Below, one piece after another: positions 1-10,863 of a stretch of DNA of 64,000 bases. The stretch spans positions 1,798,001 through 1,862,000 of the forward strand of contig NC_009436.1 in the NCBI RefSeq assembly GCF_000016325.1. Direction: 5' to 3'. A program made the position numbers and the translations under genes. The notes beneath the pieces were generated by a model. That model saw only the letters and a program-made list of their open reading frames with translations, did not search any database and had not been told where the DNA came from. Positions within the stretch are counted from its first letter, which is position 1, and every line of letters starts with the position of its first letter. The stretch comes from Enterobacter sp. 638 (GTDB lineage Bacteria > Pseudomonadota > Gammaproteobacteria > Enterobacterales > Enterobacteriaceae).

Positions 1-67
1 CTGCGGTGGCCAGCAAAAAACGGACCCGCAGAGAAAGGGGCAAAATATGACGAAGAAGTCTTTTCAT
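1..67 (-). CDS. phoQ: Sensor histidine kinase PhoQ, N-terminal end only
   Basis: Only the first 22 codons lie in the window; the gene runs off the left edge. The ATG at 67-65 follows the phoP stop directly (TAA then ATG), as in E. coli and Salmonella. The peptide starts MKRLLRHILPLSLRV and runs into FLLATA, which matches the start of the first transmembrane helix of PhoQ. PhoQ is the inner-membrane sensor of low Mg2+, acidic pH and cationic peptides that phosphorylates PhoP. The fragment holds no catalytic part, so the call rests on the N-terminal match and the position after phoP. Confidence 0.93.
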   Translation of the reverse strand, partial: MKRLLRHILPLSLRVRFLLATA

Positions 68-742
68 TTAGCGTAATTCAAACAGGTATCCCTGACCCCT
101 CACCGTCGTGATGACGTCATGCGGATGCTGCGCCTGGATTTTTTTGCGCAAACGTCCCATCAGCACATCAATCGTATGGCTCTCGCGCAGTTCGGCATCC
201 GGGTAAAGCTGAAGCATTAATGAATCTTTGCTCACCACTTTGCCGCTGTTGCGGATCAGCGTTTCCATAATGGTGTATTCGAACGCCGTCAGTTTGATGA
301 CTTCATCGTTGATAGAAAATTCACGACGAGACAGATCGACCTGGAATGGTGGTAGCGAGATCACCTGAGAGGCCAGACCGCTGTTGCGGCGCATCAGGGC
401 CTGAATACGGGCCGCGACTTCTTCGATGTGGAACGGTTTGGTGACGTAATCATCTGCGCCCGCGCTGAGCACTTCGACTTTGTCCTGCCAGCCTTCGCGA
501 GCAGTCAAAACCAGTACGGGGAGAGAAACGTCATGGCTGCGCCAGCGGCGGATCAGCGACAGGCCGTCTTCATCCGGCAAGCCCAAATCGACGATGGCGA
601 TATCGGGCAGATGTTCATTGAGATAATAATCGGCTTCTTTTGCATCTTCTGCGTCATCAACCTGATGACCCATTTCCTGAAGCTGAACTTTCAGGTGATG
701 ACGTAGCAAAGCATTATCTTCAACAACCAATACGCGCATCAT
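68..742 (-). CDS. phoP: Response regulator PhoP
   Basis: A 224-residue OmpR-family regulator of virulence, Mg2+ uptake and lipid A modification genes. The receiver domain (about residues 1-115) keeps the acidic pocket, the phospho-acceptor Asp in IVDLGLPD and the Lys in VTKPFH. The C-terminal winged helix ends [13 protein letters not shown], almost identical to E. coli and Salmonella PhoP. The tandem ATGATG start gives 224 residues as in Salmonella; a GGAG-AAGAG ribosome site favours the first ATG. It is transcribed with phoQ, and a PhoP box upstream implies positive autoregulation. Nothing is unusual in the protein. Confidence 0.98.
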   Translation of the reverse strand: MMRVLVVEDNALLRHHLKVQLQEMGHQVDDAEDAKEADYYLNEHLPDIAIVDLGLPDEDGLSLIRRWRSHDVSLPVLVLTAREGWQDKVEVLSAGADDYVTKPFHIEEVAARIQALMRRNSGLASQVISLPPFQVDLSRREFSINDEVIKLTAFEYTIMETLIRNSGKVVSKDSLMLQLYPDAELRESHTIDVLMGRLRKKIQAQHPHDVITTVRGQGYLFELR

Positions 743-783
743 CTCTTCTCCCTAACATTAATGGTATGAATAGTTTAACGCTG

Positions 784-817
784 ATTATGTGGCTGTGGGG
801 ATAAACATTGAGTAAAC
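784..817 (-). promoter_or_regulatory. PhoP-activated promoter of phoPQ (PhoP box and -10)
   Basis: Reading the minus strand, two GTTTA half-sites lie 11 bp apart (817-813 and 806-802), the direct-repeat spacing of a PhoP box. Twelve bp further on is CATAAT (789-784), a good -10 at the distance expected where PhoP replaces the -35 element. The arrangement matches the autoregulated phoP promoter of E. coli. Confidence 0.85.
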
Positions 818-830
818 GCTGTGGAAGGAA

Positions 831-854
831 CCCTCTTTCCGGGCGGAAAGAGGG
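831..854 (-). terminator. Stem-loop after purB, possible terminator
   Basis: A perfect 10-bp stem (CCCTCTTTCC / GGAAAGAGGG) with a four-base loop lies 9 bp past the purB stop and just before the phoP promoter. The T tract after it is poor, so it may only partly terminate, or may mainly protect the purB mRNA end. Confidence 0.5.
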
Positions 855-862
855 CGGGGGCC

Positions 863-2882
<2,020 letters not shown>

Positions 2883-2906
2883 ACGGGCTCCTTTTAGTGT
2901 GCTCGT

Positions 2907-4016
2907 TTACACCGCTGCCAGAGGCAGGCGCTGTTCAATGATACCGCCGCCCAGACAGATTTCACCGCTGTAGAAAACGGCTGACTGGCCTGGCGTCACG
3001 GCAGAAACCGGCTCGTCGAAACGAACCTCAACGCGTTCTTCATCCAGTGCCGTCACGGTGCAGGGAATATCGGTCTGGCGATAACGGGTTTTGACTGTGC
3101 AACGCAGCGTACCGGTAAACGGCTCGCGATCCACCCAGTGCAACTGCTGGGCGATAAGACCGACAGACATGAGGCGCGGATGTTCGTGACCCTGGGCAAC
3201 AACGAGAATATTGTTCTCAACGTCTTTGTCGACAACGTACCATGGCTCTTCGCTGCCTTCTTTTGTACCGCCAATACCCAGACCTTTGCGCTGTCCGAGC
3301 GTGTGATACATCAGGCCCTGGTGTTCACCCACATCATCGCCATCCACGGTGATGATTTTGCCCGGTTGAGCCGGCAGGTAACGCCCCAGGAATTCGCGGA
3401 ATTTGCGCTCACCAATAAAGCAGATGCCGGTTGAGTCTTTTTTCTTCGCGGTAATCAGATCAAGGTTTTCGGCGATTTTGCGAACTTCAGGTTTTTCGAG
3501 TTCACCGACCGGGAACAGGCTTTGCACAATTTGGTCATGGCCGAGCGTATAAAGGAAGTAGCTCTGATCTTTGTTGCCGTCGAGACCGCGCAGGAGTTGG
3601 CTTTTGCCATCAACGTCTGCACGACGCACGTAGTGACCGGTCGCGATAAAGTCAGCGCCCAGATCTTCCGCGGCGAATTCAAGGAAGGCTTTAAATTTGA
3701 TCTCTTTGTTGCACAGAATATCCGGGTTCGGCGTGCGGCCTGCTTTGTACTCTTCCAGGAACAGTTCAAAGACGTTGTCCCAGTATTCCGCCGCAAAGTT
3801 GACGGTGTGCAGTTCAATGCCGAGTTTGTCGCACACGGCCTGCGCATCGGCGAGATCCGCAGCTGCTGTACAGTATTCCTCGCCGTCATCTTCTTCCCAG
3901 TTCTTCATGAACAGGCCTTCGACCTGATAGCCCTGTTGTTGCAACAGCCAGGCAGAAACGGAGGAGTCGACACCGCCGGACATGCCGACGATCACTTTTT
4001 TTGGGCTTGCTGACAT
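2907..4016 (-). CDS. mnmA: tRNA-specific 2-thiouridylase MnmA
   Basis: A 369-residue enzyme that installs the 2-thio group on U34 of tRNA Lys, Glu and Gln, using sulfur passed through the Tus relay. The N-terminal PP-loop GMSGGVDSS binds ATP. The two cysteines of the catalytic disulfide relay are visible in NPDILCNKE and STGICFIGE. The start is taken at [15 protein letters not shown] because this gives the E. coli length; the in-frame extension upstream is not conserved. It is followed by hflD 24 bp downstream. Confidence 0.98.
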   Translation of the reverse strand: MSASPKKVIVGMSGGVDSSVSAWLLQQQGYQVEGLFMKNWEEDDGEEYCTAAADLADAQAVCDKLGIELHTVNFAAEYWDNVFELFLEEYKAGRTPNPDILCNKEIKFKAFLEFAAEDLGADFIATGHYVRRADVDGKSQLLRGLDGNKDQSYFLYTLGHDQIVQSLFPVGELEKPEVRKIAENLDLITAKKKDSTGICFIGERKFREFLGRYLPAQPGKIITVDGDDVGEHQGLMYHTLGQRKGLGIGGTKEGSEEPWYVVDKDVENNILVVAQGHEHPRLMSVGLIAQQLHWVDREPFTGTLRCTVKTRYRQTDIPCTVTALDEERVEVRFDEPVSAVTPGQSAVFYSGEICLGGGIIEQRLPLAAV

Positions 4017-4057
4017 AGGAATACTCACGACATTGAACTTAAAGGCGGCATATTCTA

Positions 4058-4531
4058 TCACGCGCCCCCACCGTTGACACCCTCTGTAAACGGCCAGTTA
4101 AATTCGCTGATAACGTCAAGCGGCAAGCGGCTGCCCGTCTGATAGCAACGAATGCTTTCGGCAACCAGCGGCGAGCGCAGGTTTGGCGAGTTAAGAATTT
4201 CCTCAGCAGTGACCCACAGGCAGCGATCAATATCGTCATCATGCGGCTCAGCGGCGCACATTTCGTTAAGTTCGATGACGAATAAAAAGCGCAGGAACGG
4301 CGTGCGGTCGGGTGCAATCCACTGATGCAGACGGATGAAATGCTGTGGCTGCGCATCTATACCGGTCTCTTCCCACAGCTCGCGTTTGGCGGCCTGGACC
4401 AGCGTTTCGTCCGCTTCCAGATGCCCGGCGGGCTGATTCCACAGCGCTTTGCCGTTGATTGTCTCTTCAACGACTAAAAATTTGTCCTGCGCGTGAACCA
4501 GTGTGGCAACCGTAACATGAGGCTTGAACAT
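4058..4531 (-). CDS. nudJ: Nudix phosphatase NudJ
   Basis: A 157-residue Nudix hydrolase. In E. coli NudJ (YmfB) removes phosphate from nucleoside tri- and diphosphates and from HMP-PP, the thiamine precursor. The Nudix box runs from [13 protein letters not shown] to RELWEETGI, with the metal-binding RExxEE glutamates all present. The gene lies 9 bp after rluE and 41 bp before mnmA on the same strand, so the three are probably co-transcribed. It is a few residues longer at the C-terminus than E. coli NudJ (153). Confidence 0.96.
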   Translation of the reverse strand: MFKPHVTVATLVHAQDKFLVVEETINGKALWNQPAGHLEADETLVQAAKRELWEETGIDAQPQHFIRLHQWIAPDRTPFLRFLFVIELNEMCAAEPHDDDIDRCLWVTAEEILNSPNLRSPLVAESIRCYQTGSRLPLDVISEFNWPFTEGVNGGGA

Positions 4532-4540
4532 GATTTCTCC

Positions 4541-5194
4541 TTATTCCGTTGCGTCGCGCCATTCCCCGTTGGCAAGGGAATCCAGCGTGTAATGACCCAT
4601 GGCATAGCGGATAAGCCGCAGGGTAGGGTAACCAACGTGGGCCGTCATCCGGCGAACCTGCCGATTGCGACCTTCATACAGGGTGATTTTCAGCCAGGCG
4701 GTGGGAATGGATTTACGCTCGCGAATCGGTGGATTACGCGGCCACAGCCACTCCGGTTCGCTGACCCGCTCAACGCCAGCAGGCAGCGTTGGGCCGTCGT
4801 TTAGCTCCACGCCGTGACGCAACGCAGCCAGCGTTTCGTCCGTTGGTTCACCCTCAACCTGAACGTAATAGATTTTTCCGGTGCGTTTACCCGGCTGGGT
4901 CAGGCTTGCCTGCAATGCGCCGTCGTTGGTTAACACCAGCAAACCTTCGCTATCGCGGTCCAAACGCCCCGCGGCGTATACGCCCTGAACAGGAATAAAA
5001 TCTTTCAAGGTGCTGCGCCCGGCTTCGTCCGTGAACTGCGGCAAAACATCGTAGGGTTTATTGAACAAAATGACCCGTTTTGGCGGGTTTACGGCTGTTC
5101 TTCTGGTGGCTTGTTGTGAGCTGAATCGCTCAACCCGGTGATTTCTAAAAGAAGTTTTTTTCATGGTATTTTCAGCGTCGGTCAATTGCCGCAT
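4541..5194 (-). CDS. rluE: 23S rRNA pseudouridine(2457) synthase RluE
   Basis: A 217-residue RsuA/RluB-family pseudouridine synthase that modifies U2457 of 23S rRNA. The catalytic motif is [16 protein letters not shown], with the nucleophilic Asp after RL. Further family motifs are [24 protein letters not shown] and [14 protein letters not shown]. There is no S4 domain, as is normal for RluE. The basic, Ser/Arg-rich N-terminus is disordered-looking; translation could also begin at the internal Met 11 (MKKTSF). It is divergent from icd, with about 117 bp between them. Confidence 0.97.
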   Translation of the reverse strand: MRQLTDAENTMKKTSFRNHRVERFSSQQATRRTAVNPPKRVILFNKPYDVLPQFTDEAGRSTLKDFIPVQGVYAAGRLDRDSEGLLVLTNDGALQASLTQPGKRTGKIYYVQVEGEPTDETLAALRHGVELNDGPTLPAGVERVSEPEWLWPRNPPIRERKSIPTAWLKITLYEGRNRQVRRMTAHVGYPTLRLIRYAMGHYTLDSLANGEWRDATE

Positions 5195-5311
5195 TATAGC
5201 CTAATAACGAATGCCTTTCATGGCGCCGGACATTCAGGTACTATCGGACGGCTCATTACAAATTATTAACATAAGATCAGTAACAACCAGAAGCGCTCGA
5301 AGGAGAGGTTA

Positions 5312-6562
5312 ATGGAAAGCAAAGTAGTTGTTCCGGCGGAAGGTAAAAAGATCACCCTGCAAAACGGCAAAATTAACGTTCCACACAACCCGATTATTCC
5401 CTTCATTGAAGGTGATGGAATCGGTGTAGACGTTACTCCTGCAATGCTGAAAGTGGTTGATGCCGCTGTTGAGAAAGCCTACAAAGGCGAGCGTAAAATT
5501 TCCTGGATGGAAATTTACACCGGTGAAAAATCGACCCAAGTTTACGGCCAGGACGTTTGGCTGCCAGCAGAGACGCTGGACCTGATTCGCGAATACCGCG
5601 TGGCGATTAAAGGCCCACTGACCACCCCGGTCGGCGGCGGTATCCGTTCCCTCAACGTTGCTCTGCGTCAGGAACTCGATCTGTATGTTTGTCTGCGCCC
5701 AGTGCGTTACTACCAGGGCACACCAAGCCCGGTAAAACGTCCGGACCTGACCGACATGGTTATCTTCCGTGAAAACTCAGAAGACATCTACGCGGGTATC
5801 GAATGGAAAGCGGACTCTGCTGATGCAGAAAAAGTGATTAAATTCCTGCGCGAAGAGATGGGCGTGAAGAAAATTCGCTTCCCTGAGCATTGCGGTATCG
5901 GCATCAAGCCGTGCTCCGAAGACGGTACTAAACGTCTGGTGCGCGCAGCCATCGAATACGCAATCACCAACGATCGCGACTCTGTGACTATTGTTCACAA
6001 AGGCAACATCATGAAGTTCACCGAAGGCGCATTCAAAGACTGGGGTTACCAGTTGGCGACTGAAGAATTCGGCGGCGAACTGATCGACGGCGGTCCGTGG
6101 CAGAAAATTAAGAACCCAAACACCGGCAAAGAGATCATCATTAAAGATGTTATCGCCGATGCGTTCCTGCAGCAGATCCTGTTGCGTCCAGCTGAATACG
6201 ACGTGATCGCGTGTATGAACCTGAACGGTGACTACATCTCTGACGCCCTGGCGGCGCAGGTTGGCGGTATCGGTATCGCGCCTGGCGCAAACATCGGTGA
6301 CGAATGTGCACTGTTCGAAGCTACCCACGGTACGGCACCGAAGTACGCAGGCCAGGATAAAGTGAACCCAGGTTCAATCATCCTGTCCGCTGAAATGATG
6401 CTGCGTCATATGGAATGGTTCGAAGCCGCAGACCTGATCGTGAAAGGTATGGAAGGCGCGATTAACGCTAAAACCGTAACCTATGACTTTGAACGCCTGA
6501 TGGACGACGCTAAGCTGCTGAAATGTTCAGAGTTTGGCGACGCGATTATCGCGAATATGTAG
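5312..6562 (+). CDS. icd: Isocitrate dehydrogenase (NADP+)
   Basis: A 416-residue TCA-cycle enzyme that oxidatively decarboxylates isocitrate to 2-oxoglutarate. The substrate-binding [13 protein letters not shown] contains the serine phosphorylated by AceK, and [17 protein letters not shown] is the isocitrate/isopropylmalate dehydrogenase signature. [14 protein letters not shown] gives the NADP-binding His-Gly-Thr region. A ribosome site AGGAGAG precedes the ATG. The last about 165 bp are the attachment region of phage 21- and e14-type elements: a prophage remnant begins right after the gene, and a second, damaged copy of this 3' end lies 4.3 kb downstream. The present 3' end may therefore be phage-supplied. 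Confidence 0.99.
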   Translation: MESKVVVPAEGKKITLQNGKINVPHNPIIPFIEGDGIGVDVTPAMLKVVDAAVEKAYKGERKISWMEIYTGEKSTQVYGQDVWLPAETLDLIREYRVAIKGPLTTPVGGGIRSLNVALRQELDLYVCLRPVRYYQGTPSPVKRPDLTDMVIFRENSEDIYAGIEWKADSADAEKVIKFLREEMGVKKIRFPEHCGIGIKPCSEDGTKRLVRAAIEYAITNDRDSVTIVHKGNIMKFTEGAFKDWGYQLATEEFGGELIDGGPWQKIKNPNTGKEIIIKDVIADAFLQQILLRPAEYDVIACMNLNGDYISDALAAQVGGIGIAPGANIGDECALFEATHGTAPKYAGQDKVNPGSIILSAEMMLRHMEWFEAADLIVKGMEGAINAKTVTYDFERLMDDAKLLKCSEFGDAIIANM

Positions 6563-6613
6563 TCCAGATTCTGGGTTAAACAAGAACGGGAGCCGATAGG
6601 TTCCCGTTTTTTT
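6409..6613 (+). repeat. icd 3' end and terminator, left copy (attL side)
   Basis: This stretch holds the icd codons from the Met-Glu-Trp-Phe segment to the stop and the following terminator. It recurs at 10864-10983 with about 85-90 percent identity over the shared parts. The duplication brackets the phage remnant, as expected when an element recombines into icd and carries its own replacement 3' end. Confidence 0.8.
6585..6613 (+). terminator. icd terminator
   Basis: AACGGGAGCC and GGTTCCCGTT pair around the loop GATA and are followed by seven T. It lies 22 bp past the icd stop. Confidence 0.9.
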
Positions 6614-6661
6614 GCCTCTCAAAATGTCTTCCCCAAAACCCTCCCCAAAACCCCTCGATTT

Positions 6662-7597
6662 TCACCCGGTTTTTGAGTCAATAACTACCCAGTCTTTCCC
6701 TCTATCATCGTTGTATTTGTCGGTCTGTTTTCTAGATTTATGGCCGAGCAACTTCTGAGTATCTATCCCTTGTTCTCTATACAGTCGCTCTGATAAAGAC
6801 CGCTGTTCATGGAAGGTTGGGGCAGTGCCTTTTTCCCAATCAATGCCACATTTATTCCTGGCCTTTTTAAATGTCGTGGTCAGACTGCTGCTGGAAACTC
6901 CATCGCCCCTGGTGGCTTGTGAGGAAGAGTGACGAAAGTGAACAAGGTATTTGCTGACCACGGCATCCCGGCATTTTGAGATAACATCTCTCAGCGTTAA
7001 ATTTAAGATATCGCATCTCAACTTGAGAGGGATCGCCAACCTTGAACCTGTTTTTTCTTGTTCTATGTGGAGCATGTCATCCCAAATATCGGAGAATTTC
7101 ATTTTACAGATATCTCCCAGTCGTTGACCTGTAACTAAAGCCAGTAGCATTCCAGTTTGCAAATAAGGTTGCTGATTTTCTGCCGCCTCATAGATTTTGC
7201 ACCATTCCTCATAAGACAATCGCTGCCGGGTTACTCTATTTCTGGGCTGTTTGGTAGCCATCGCTGGGTTATATCCAGGCGGAACATGGCCTGAATATTG
7301 TGCTTCTTTAAATACATCAATTAAAACCATGCGGACAACCTGAGCCATTCGGTTATGACCTTCTGCCTTTATGGCATCCGTGATTTCAGCAATATCTAAA
7401 GTAGAAATATCTTTAAGGTGCTGCATTCCGCAATGTTCTCTGAACAATCTAAGCGGCTTATTTTTCTGAAAGAATGAGTTAGGCCGCAGTTCATTGTTCT
7501 TCACTCGTTCCTCTTGAATCGAAATATATTTATCTATCCATTCAGTGACGGTGTGACCTGTGCCCAGATGCTGACTGTTAGCAATTCCAAAGCTCAT
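6662..7597 (-). CDS. Tyrosine integrase, N-terminally truncated
   Basis: A 311-residue lambda-type integrase. The core-binding domain spans about residues 15-110 and the catalytic domain about 125-305. All catalytic residues are visible: Arg159 in GQRLGD, Lys182 in EKTG, His263 and Arg266 in FHEQRSL, His286 in LLGHKS and Tyr295 in DKYNDDRG. The roughly 60-residue arm-type DNA-binding domain is missing: lambda Int similarity starts only near GHTVTEWIDKY, and an in-frame stop lies just upstream of the ATG. The first dozen residues look like junction sequence. It could cut and join core sites but probably cannot assemble a normal intasome. It faces icd, as expected of the integrase at attL. Confidence 0.9.
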   Translation of the reverse strand: MSFGIANSQHLGTGHTVTEWIDKYISIQEERVKNNELRPNSFFQKNKPLRLFREHCGMQHLKDISTLDIAEITDAIKAEGHNRMAQVVRMVLIDVFKEAQYSGHVPPGYNPAMATKQPRNRVTRQRLSYEEWCKIYEAAENQQPYLQTGMLLALVTGQRLGDICKMKFSDIWDDMLHIEQEKTGSRLAIPLKLRCDILNLTLRDVISKCRDAVVSKYLVHFRHSSSQATRGDGVSSSSLTTTFKKARNKCGIDWEKGTAPTFHEQRSLSERLYREQGIDTQKLLGHKSRKQTDKYNDDRGKDWVVIDSKTG

Positions 7598-7641
7598 GTG
7601 CTGGTGTGCTTAATAACGGAAAATCTATGTATTAACCATAG

Positions 7642-8049
7642 TTTAACTGGAAGCTATTCAAGCCCATCAAGGGTGTGGCTCCACCGGATTGGTTTACAGA
7701 AAATGATGGCTTGCCGCTGGCTACCATCATGTGGGAAATGACCACCAAAGAATTATGCGGTCAGGGTTTGCTGTGCGTGACCGATCTCGCGGTGCTTGAG
7801 CGCTGGTGCGTCGCTTACGAATTCTGGCGTCGTGCGGTGAGAAATATTGCTAATGATGGGCTCACCATCGTTGGAGCGATGGGCGGCAAGATTAAAAACC
7901 CTGAACTCACCGCCAAGAAAGAACAGGAATCGGAGATGAGTTCTACCGGTTCTATGCTGGGCCTTGACCCTAGCAGTCGCCAGCGTCTGATCGGCCTCGC
8001 AGGCCAGAAGAAAACCTCCAATCCATTCCTGAAGATGATTAGCTCATGA
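7642..8049 (+). pseudogene. Phage terminase small subunit (P27 family), 5' truncated
   Basis: The open frame runs from just after a TAG at 7639 to the TGA at 8047 (about 135 codons). It resembles the body of P27-family small terminases, with PIKGVAPPDWFTENDG near its start and a C-terminus SSRQRLIGLAGQKKTSNPF. The normal N-terminus is missing and no good start codon exists; a GTG at 7675 is only formal. The stop overlaps the ATG of the large terminase (ATGA), the usual phage arrangement. In the family this subunit recognises phage DNA for packaging. Here it is part of the decayed element and faces away from the integrase. Confidence 0.8.
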
Positions 8050-8443
8050 CGCGGAAATCGTACCCCAACGTAAATGCTGCGAACCAGTACGCCCGCAACG
8101 TTGTGCGGGGGAAGTCCCGGCGTGCCGGTATGTTGTTCAGGCTTGTCAGCGCCATATCGATGATATGGCTCAGGAGAAGAGCCGGAAATTCCGGTACCGC
8201 TTTGATAAAGATATGGCGGAAAAGGCCGCGAAGTATATTCAGTTACTGCCCCATACAAAGGGCGAATGGGCATTTAAACGAATGTCGATCACCCTTGAGC
8301 CATGGCAGTTATTCATTATTTGCTGCGCCTTTGGCTGGGTGCAAAAGGGGTTTAAGCTCCGTCGTTTCCGCGAAGTTTACACGGAGATCCCACGCAAGAA
8401 CGGCAAGTCAGCGATCTCTGCGGGTGTGGCGCTTTACCGATAG
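8046..8443 (+). pseudogene. Phage terminase large subunit, frameshifted and truncated
   Basis: The ATG at 8046 opens [20 protein letters not shown], the N-terminus of HK97-type large terminases. Near 8117 one base is missing. The family sequence continues in another frame as [20 protein letters not shown] and runs to [18 protein letters not shown], the Walker A region of the packaging ATPase. It then stops at a recombination junction near 8443, so only about 130 of more than 500 codons remain. It is non-functional. Confidence 0.85.
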
Positions 8444-8693
8444 GGCAAGTGAGACTGTTGCTGCCGCGAACGCAGCACAGTGGGGATCTGGTGGTTACGG
8501 AGCTTATGGCGCGAGTGTTGTGAGTCCTGGTTATAACCCATACCAGATTAAACAGAGTGGGCAGCTACAGCCACAGGGAACCGTTACTGTTCAGTTTAAG
8601 GATGTACCTCCTGGAATGAGAGTGATTGAGACGAAAGCATCAGGCATCGATGTTAATCATGATGTTGGTTATACGCGTATTTCAGGTCGATAG
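8440..8693 (+). pseudogene. Phage tail tape-measure protein, C-terminal fragment
   Basis: After the broken terminase a third reading frame gives Ala/Gly-rich sequence ending in VQFKDVPPGMRVIETKASG and then DVGYTRISGR. The PPGMRV segment followed by a VGY tail is typical of the extreme C-terminus of tape-measure proteins in several phage groups; I recognise it by that pattern only. By frame, this fragment continues formally from the terminase ATG at 8046, producing a chance 215-codon chimera. Several structural genes must have been lost between the two pieces. Confidence 0.6.
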
Positions 8694-8761
8694 GTTAACT
8701 TCACTGTACTGCCCTTATGAGAATGCTATTATCGAAAGCACCTACACATAGGAGCTTTATA

Positions 8762-9442
8762 ATGTCAAAAAAAACCACCCTTAAGGCGGCTTGTGCTTTA
8801 GCTATTATTACATTAACTGGATGTAAGATTGAAATGTCGTCTGATGTACCAGTATCCGCATTACTAGCAGATGATATAAAAACTGGAACAGCAGAGTTAT
8901 ATGTTGAAGTTCCATCATGTGATGATTATGAGGATTCCAGAAAACCTTCTAAGAGCCTCATTGACGCTAAAAATCAAATATCTGAAATTTTCGTTGACAG
9001 CCAATTTAAGGAATGTTTTAAGAAAAAATTCGACAGCATCGCATCATTCACCCTTCCTGTTGCTTATGGACCAGACAGTAAAGTTAACAAGGACACCCCA
9101 CAGGTCCGAGTTCTTTATAATGAAAAAAACTACGTTTATTTTGATCTAGGCTCCGGTCTTAAGGCCAAAATTAACGGCGCAAAAAATAAGCCATCTATAT
9201 CCGGTGGTTTCTCACCATCTGATGTATCGATTTTTATAAATATAGTGAATGATACCGGCAAGGATATTAAAGCAAATTATGCGAGCACATATGTTGCTGG
9301 TACACCTATAATTTACGCAGATGGATTGGTTCTTCCTAAATCTAAAAACACGGTGCTGAAACTCTCAGACGTCTCTACGTCGGTGATTTTTGATTCATCT
9401 CAAAGCAATCATGCTTGGTTTATGTCTAACCTAGAGAAATAA
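8762..9442 (+). CDS. Phage-encoded lipoprotein, function unknown
   Basis: A 226-residue protein with a classic lipoprotein signal. A short basic start (MSKKTTLK), a hydrophobic stretch and the lipobox LTGC put the lipidated Cys at 21; Lys at +2 points to the outer membrane. The start at 8762 has AGGAG 8 bp upstream; a longer frame from 8717 would bury the signal. The mature part is rich in Lys, Asp and Ser with a Cys pair in VPSCDDYEDSRKPSKS and FKECFKKKF, and no enzyme motif. It resembles small lipoproteins found near tail genes of lambdoid prophages, but I cannot assign a family with certainty. It is intact and AT-rich, with its own terminator, unlike the ruined genes around it. A role in superinfection exclusion or surface change is only a guess. 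Confidence 0.75.
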   Translation: MSKKTTLKAACALAIITLTGCKIEMSSDVPVSALLADDIKTGTAELYVEVPSCDDYEDSRKPSKSLIDAKNQISEIFVDSQFKECFKKKFDSIASFTLPVAYGPDSKVNKDTPQVRVLYNEKNYVYFDLGSGLKAKINGAKNKPSISGGFSPSDVSIFINIVNDTGKDIKANYASTYVAGTPIIYADGLVLPKSKNTVLKLSDVSTSVIFDSSQSNHAWFMSNLEK

Positions 9443-9461
9443 AGCCAAATTTCATTTATTA

Positions 9462-9483
9462 ACCCGCTTCGGCGGGTTTTTTT
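9462..9483 (+). terminator. Terminator of the phage lipoprotein gene
   Basis: ACCCGC-TTCG-GCGGGT followed by seven T, 20 bp past the stop codon. Confidence 0.92.
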
Positions 9484-9498
9484 ATGGGGGAAGCAACT

Positions 9499-9945
9499 AT
9501 GACGTGGAAAGAAAGGCTTCAGGATGCGTCATTCCGTGGCGTACCGTTTAAGGTCAAAAGTGAAGGCGCATCCATTGGTCGTCGCGTTGAAACGCACGAA
9601 TATCCGAACCGCGATAAACCTTATACCGAGGATCTCGGTAAGGTGACCTTCCGGCCAGATATCACCGCCTATATTATCGGCGATGACTGTTTCGAACAGC
9701 TGAAACGTGCTCATATTCTCACCGGTAAGTCAAGATCTGCATGCGACATAAATAATTGCGCAAGTTATATTTTAAAAGTAGCTTTGGAAAGGAAAGAGCA
9801 AGTCAATGAAAATGAAGCTAATTTCTATTTTTTCGCTAAAGGCGATAGTCAAAATAATATAATTGTTATTATTGCAGAGATTAAATGCATAAGTCAGATT
9901 GGTAAATATCTAATAATCCCTTATCAGCTACAGATATCACAATAA
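9499..9945 (+). pseudogene. DNA circularisation protein N-terminus fused to foreign sequence
   Basis: From the ATG at 9499 (ribosome site GGGGGAAG) about 70 residues match the N-terminal domain of phage DNA circularisation proteins, related to Mu gpN: MTWKERLQDASFRGVPFKV, then RRVETHEYPNRDKPY and GDDCFEQ. The full protein is several hundred residues long. After FEQ similarity ends and an AT-rich tail of about 75 codons follows with no recognisable domain. The breakpoint is near 9705. The result is a 148-codon chimera. Whether it is translated into anything useful is unknown; I treat it as a remnant. Confidence 0.75.
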
Positions 9946-10089
9946 GATTGAATTTTACGTCAATGCTACGCACGAAAGAGGTCTGAATAATTATTGCCAT
10001 AAACATTGCCACTTAGTCCGCAAAATGAATCAAATAGGACTGTTACTAATCACCCTTTGATTCCATTCTAACAAACTGTCAGCAAATAA

Positions 10090-10668
10090 TTAGTGCCCAG
10101 CCATCTCAATTTTAAAAGGATTGGCAAAAGTTAATGCTGATTTTACATAATTTATTGCATCATTTTGCGAAGGTTCTAGTCCATATGGATCGTGAACTAC
10201 TTCATTGCGCAACATTAATAGATTTTTTATAAGATCTAATTGGGCAGGTGTTATAATGCTCGCATTCTGTAACTCGTGAACCATTTTTCCTGGTCCTAAT
10301 GTTCTGGAGTATCCGCGAGAAATGGCGGCTGTTTTGAGATTATGATCTTTAAGGTAATTCGCTATTGCTGCTTCTAAAATTTTCCATGAATCCAAAATTG
10401 ACAATCTTGGTGGAAGTTCCAAGAACTTTTGCTCTAAATTCTGTTGCTCAGCGTCGGCTGCGACATTCGGTAGCTCAGCTTCACTTTTTGTCGCTACTTC
10501 AGTTGTTTCACGGCTGAAGCTTGCATCAACATAATCCCCAACCTTGATAGAGGATAATGAACCGACGAGAGTGATTAATGTTCGACGATACATGATTGCA
10601 ATGAAGAGAAGCACACTAGGCCATGCGCAGCTTGCAATCAATTTGCTGGAAAAAGTTAACCAAACCAT
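10090..10668 (-). CDS. Membrane protein with HEPN-like RxxxxH motif, unknown
   Basis: A 192-residue protein I do not recognise by name. Residues about 5-35 form one or two hydrophobic segments (membrane anchor), followed by an acidic linker (about 50-85) and a helical soluble domain (about 88-185). That domain contains LLMLRNEVVHDPYG, where Arg154 and His159 form the R-x4-H pattern of HEPN-superfamily proteins and Asn follows Arg. HEPN domains often act as RNases in toxin and defence systems; this is inference from one short motif. A good ribosome site (TTGAGAG) precedes the ATG. It is AT-rich, intact, and transcribed toward the other phage pieces at the attR end, where cargo genes are common. 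Confidence 0.6.
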   Translation of the reverse strand: MVWLTFSSKLIASCAWPSVLLFIAIMYRRTLITLVGSLSSIKVGDYVDASFSRETTEVATKSEAELPNVAADAEQQNLEQKFLELPPRLSILDSWKILEAAIANYLKDHNLKTAAISRGYSRTLGPGKMVHELQNASIITPAQLDLIKNLLMLRNEVVHDPYGLEPSQNDAINYVKSALTFANPFKIEMAGH

Positions 10669-10863
10669 AGAACTCTCAAGAAAGGAAAATTATCAATATG
10701 GGAAAATGTTGTAGAACATCCTCCTCCAAAACGGAAAGCAACATTATTATCTTCAATAAGTTAGCGCAAAGCATTTCATGTTTAAAAGTGAATATTGAAT
10801 ATTGAGATTTGTTTTAAAAAAACATAAAGTTAGCGAAATGCTAGAAATGTAATGCTCCGCTAT

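Noticed and set aside
10698..10805. 35-codon frame starting MGKCCRTSSS, divergent from the HEPN-like gene
   Set aside because: A weak ribosome site exists and a small partner protein is imaginable, but there is no family or coding signal; too speculative to list as a gene.
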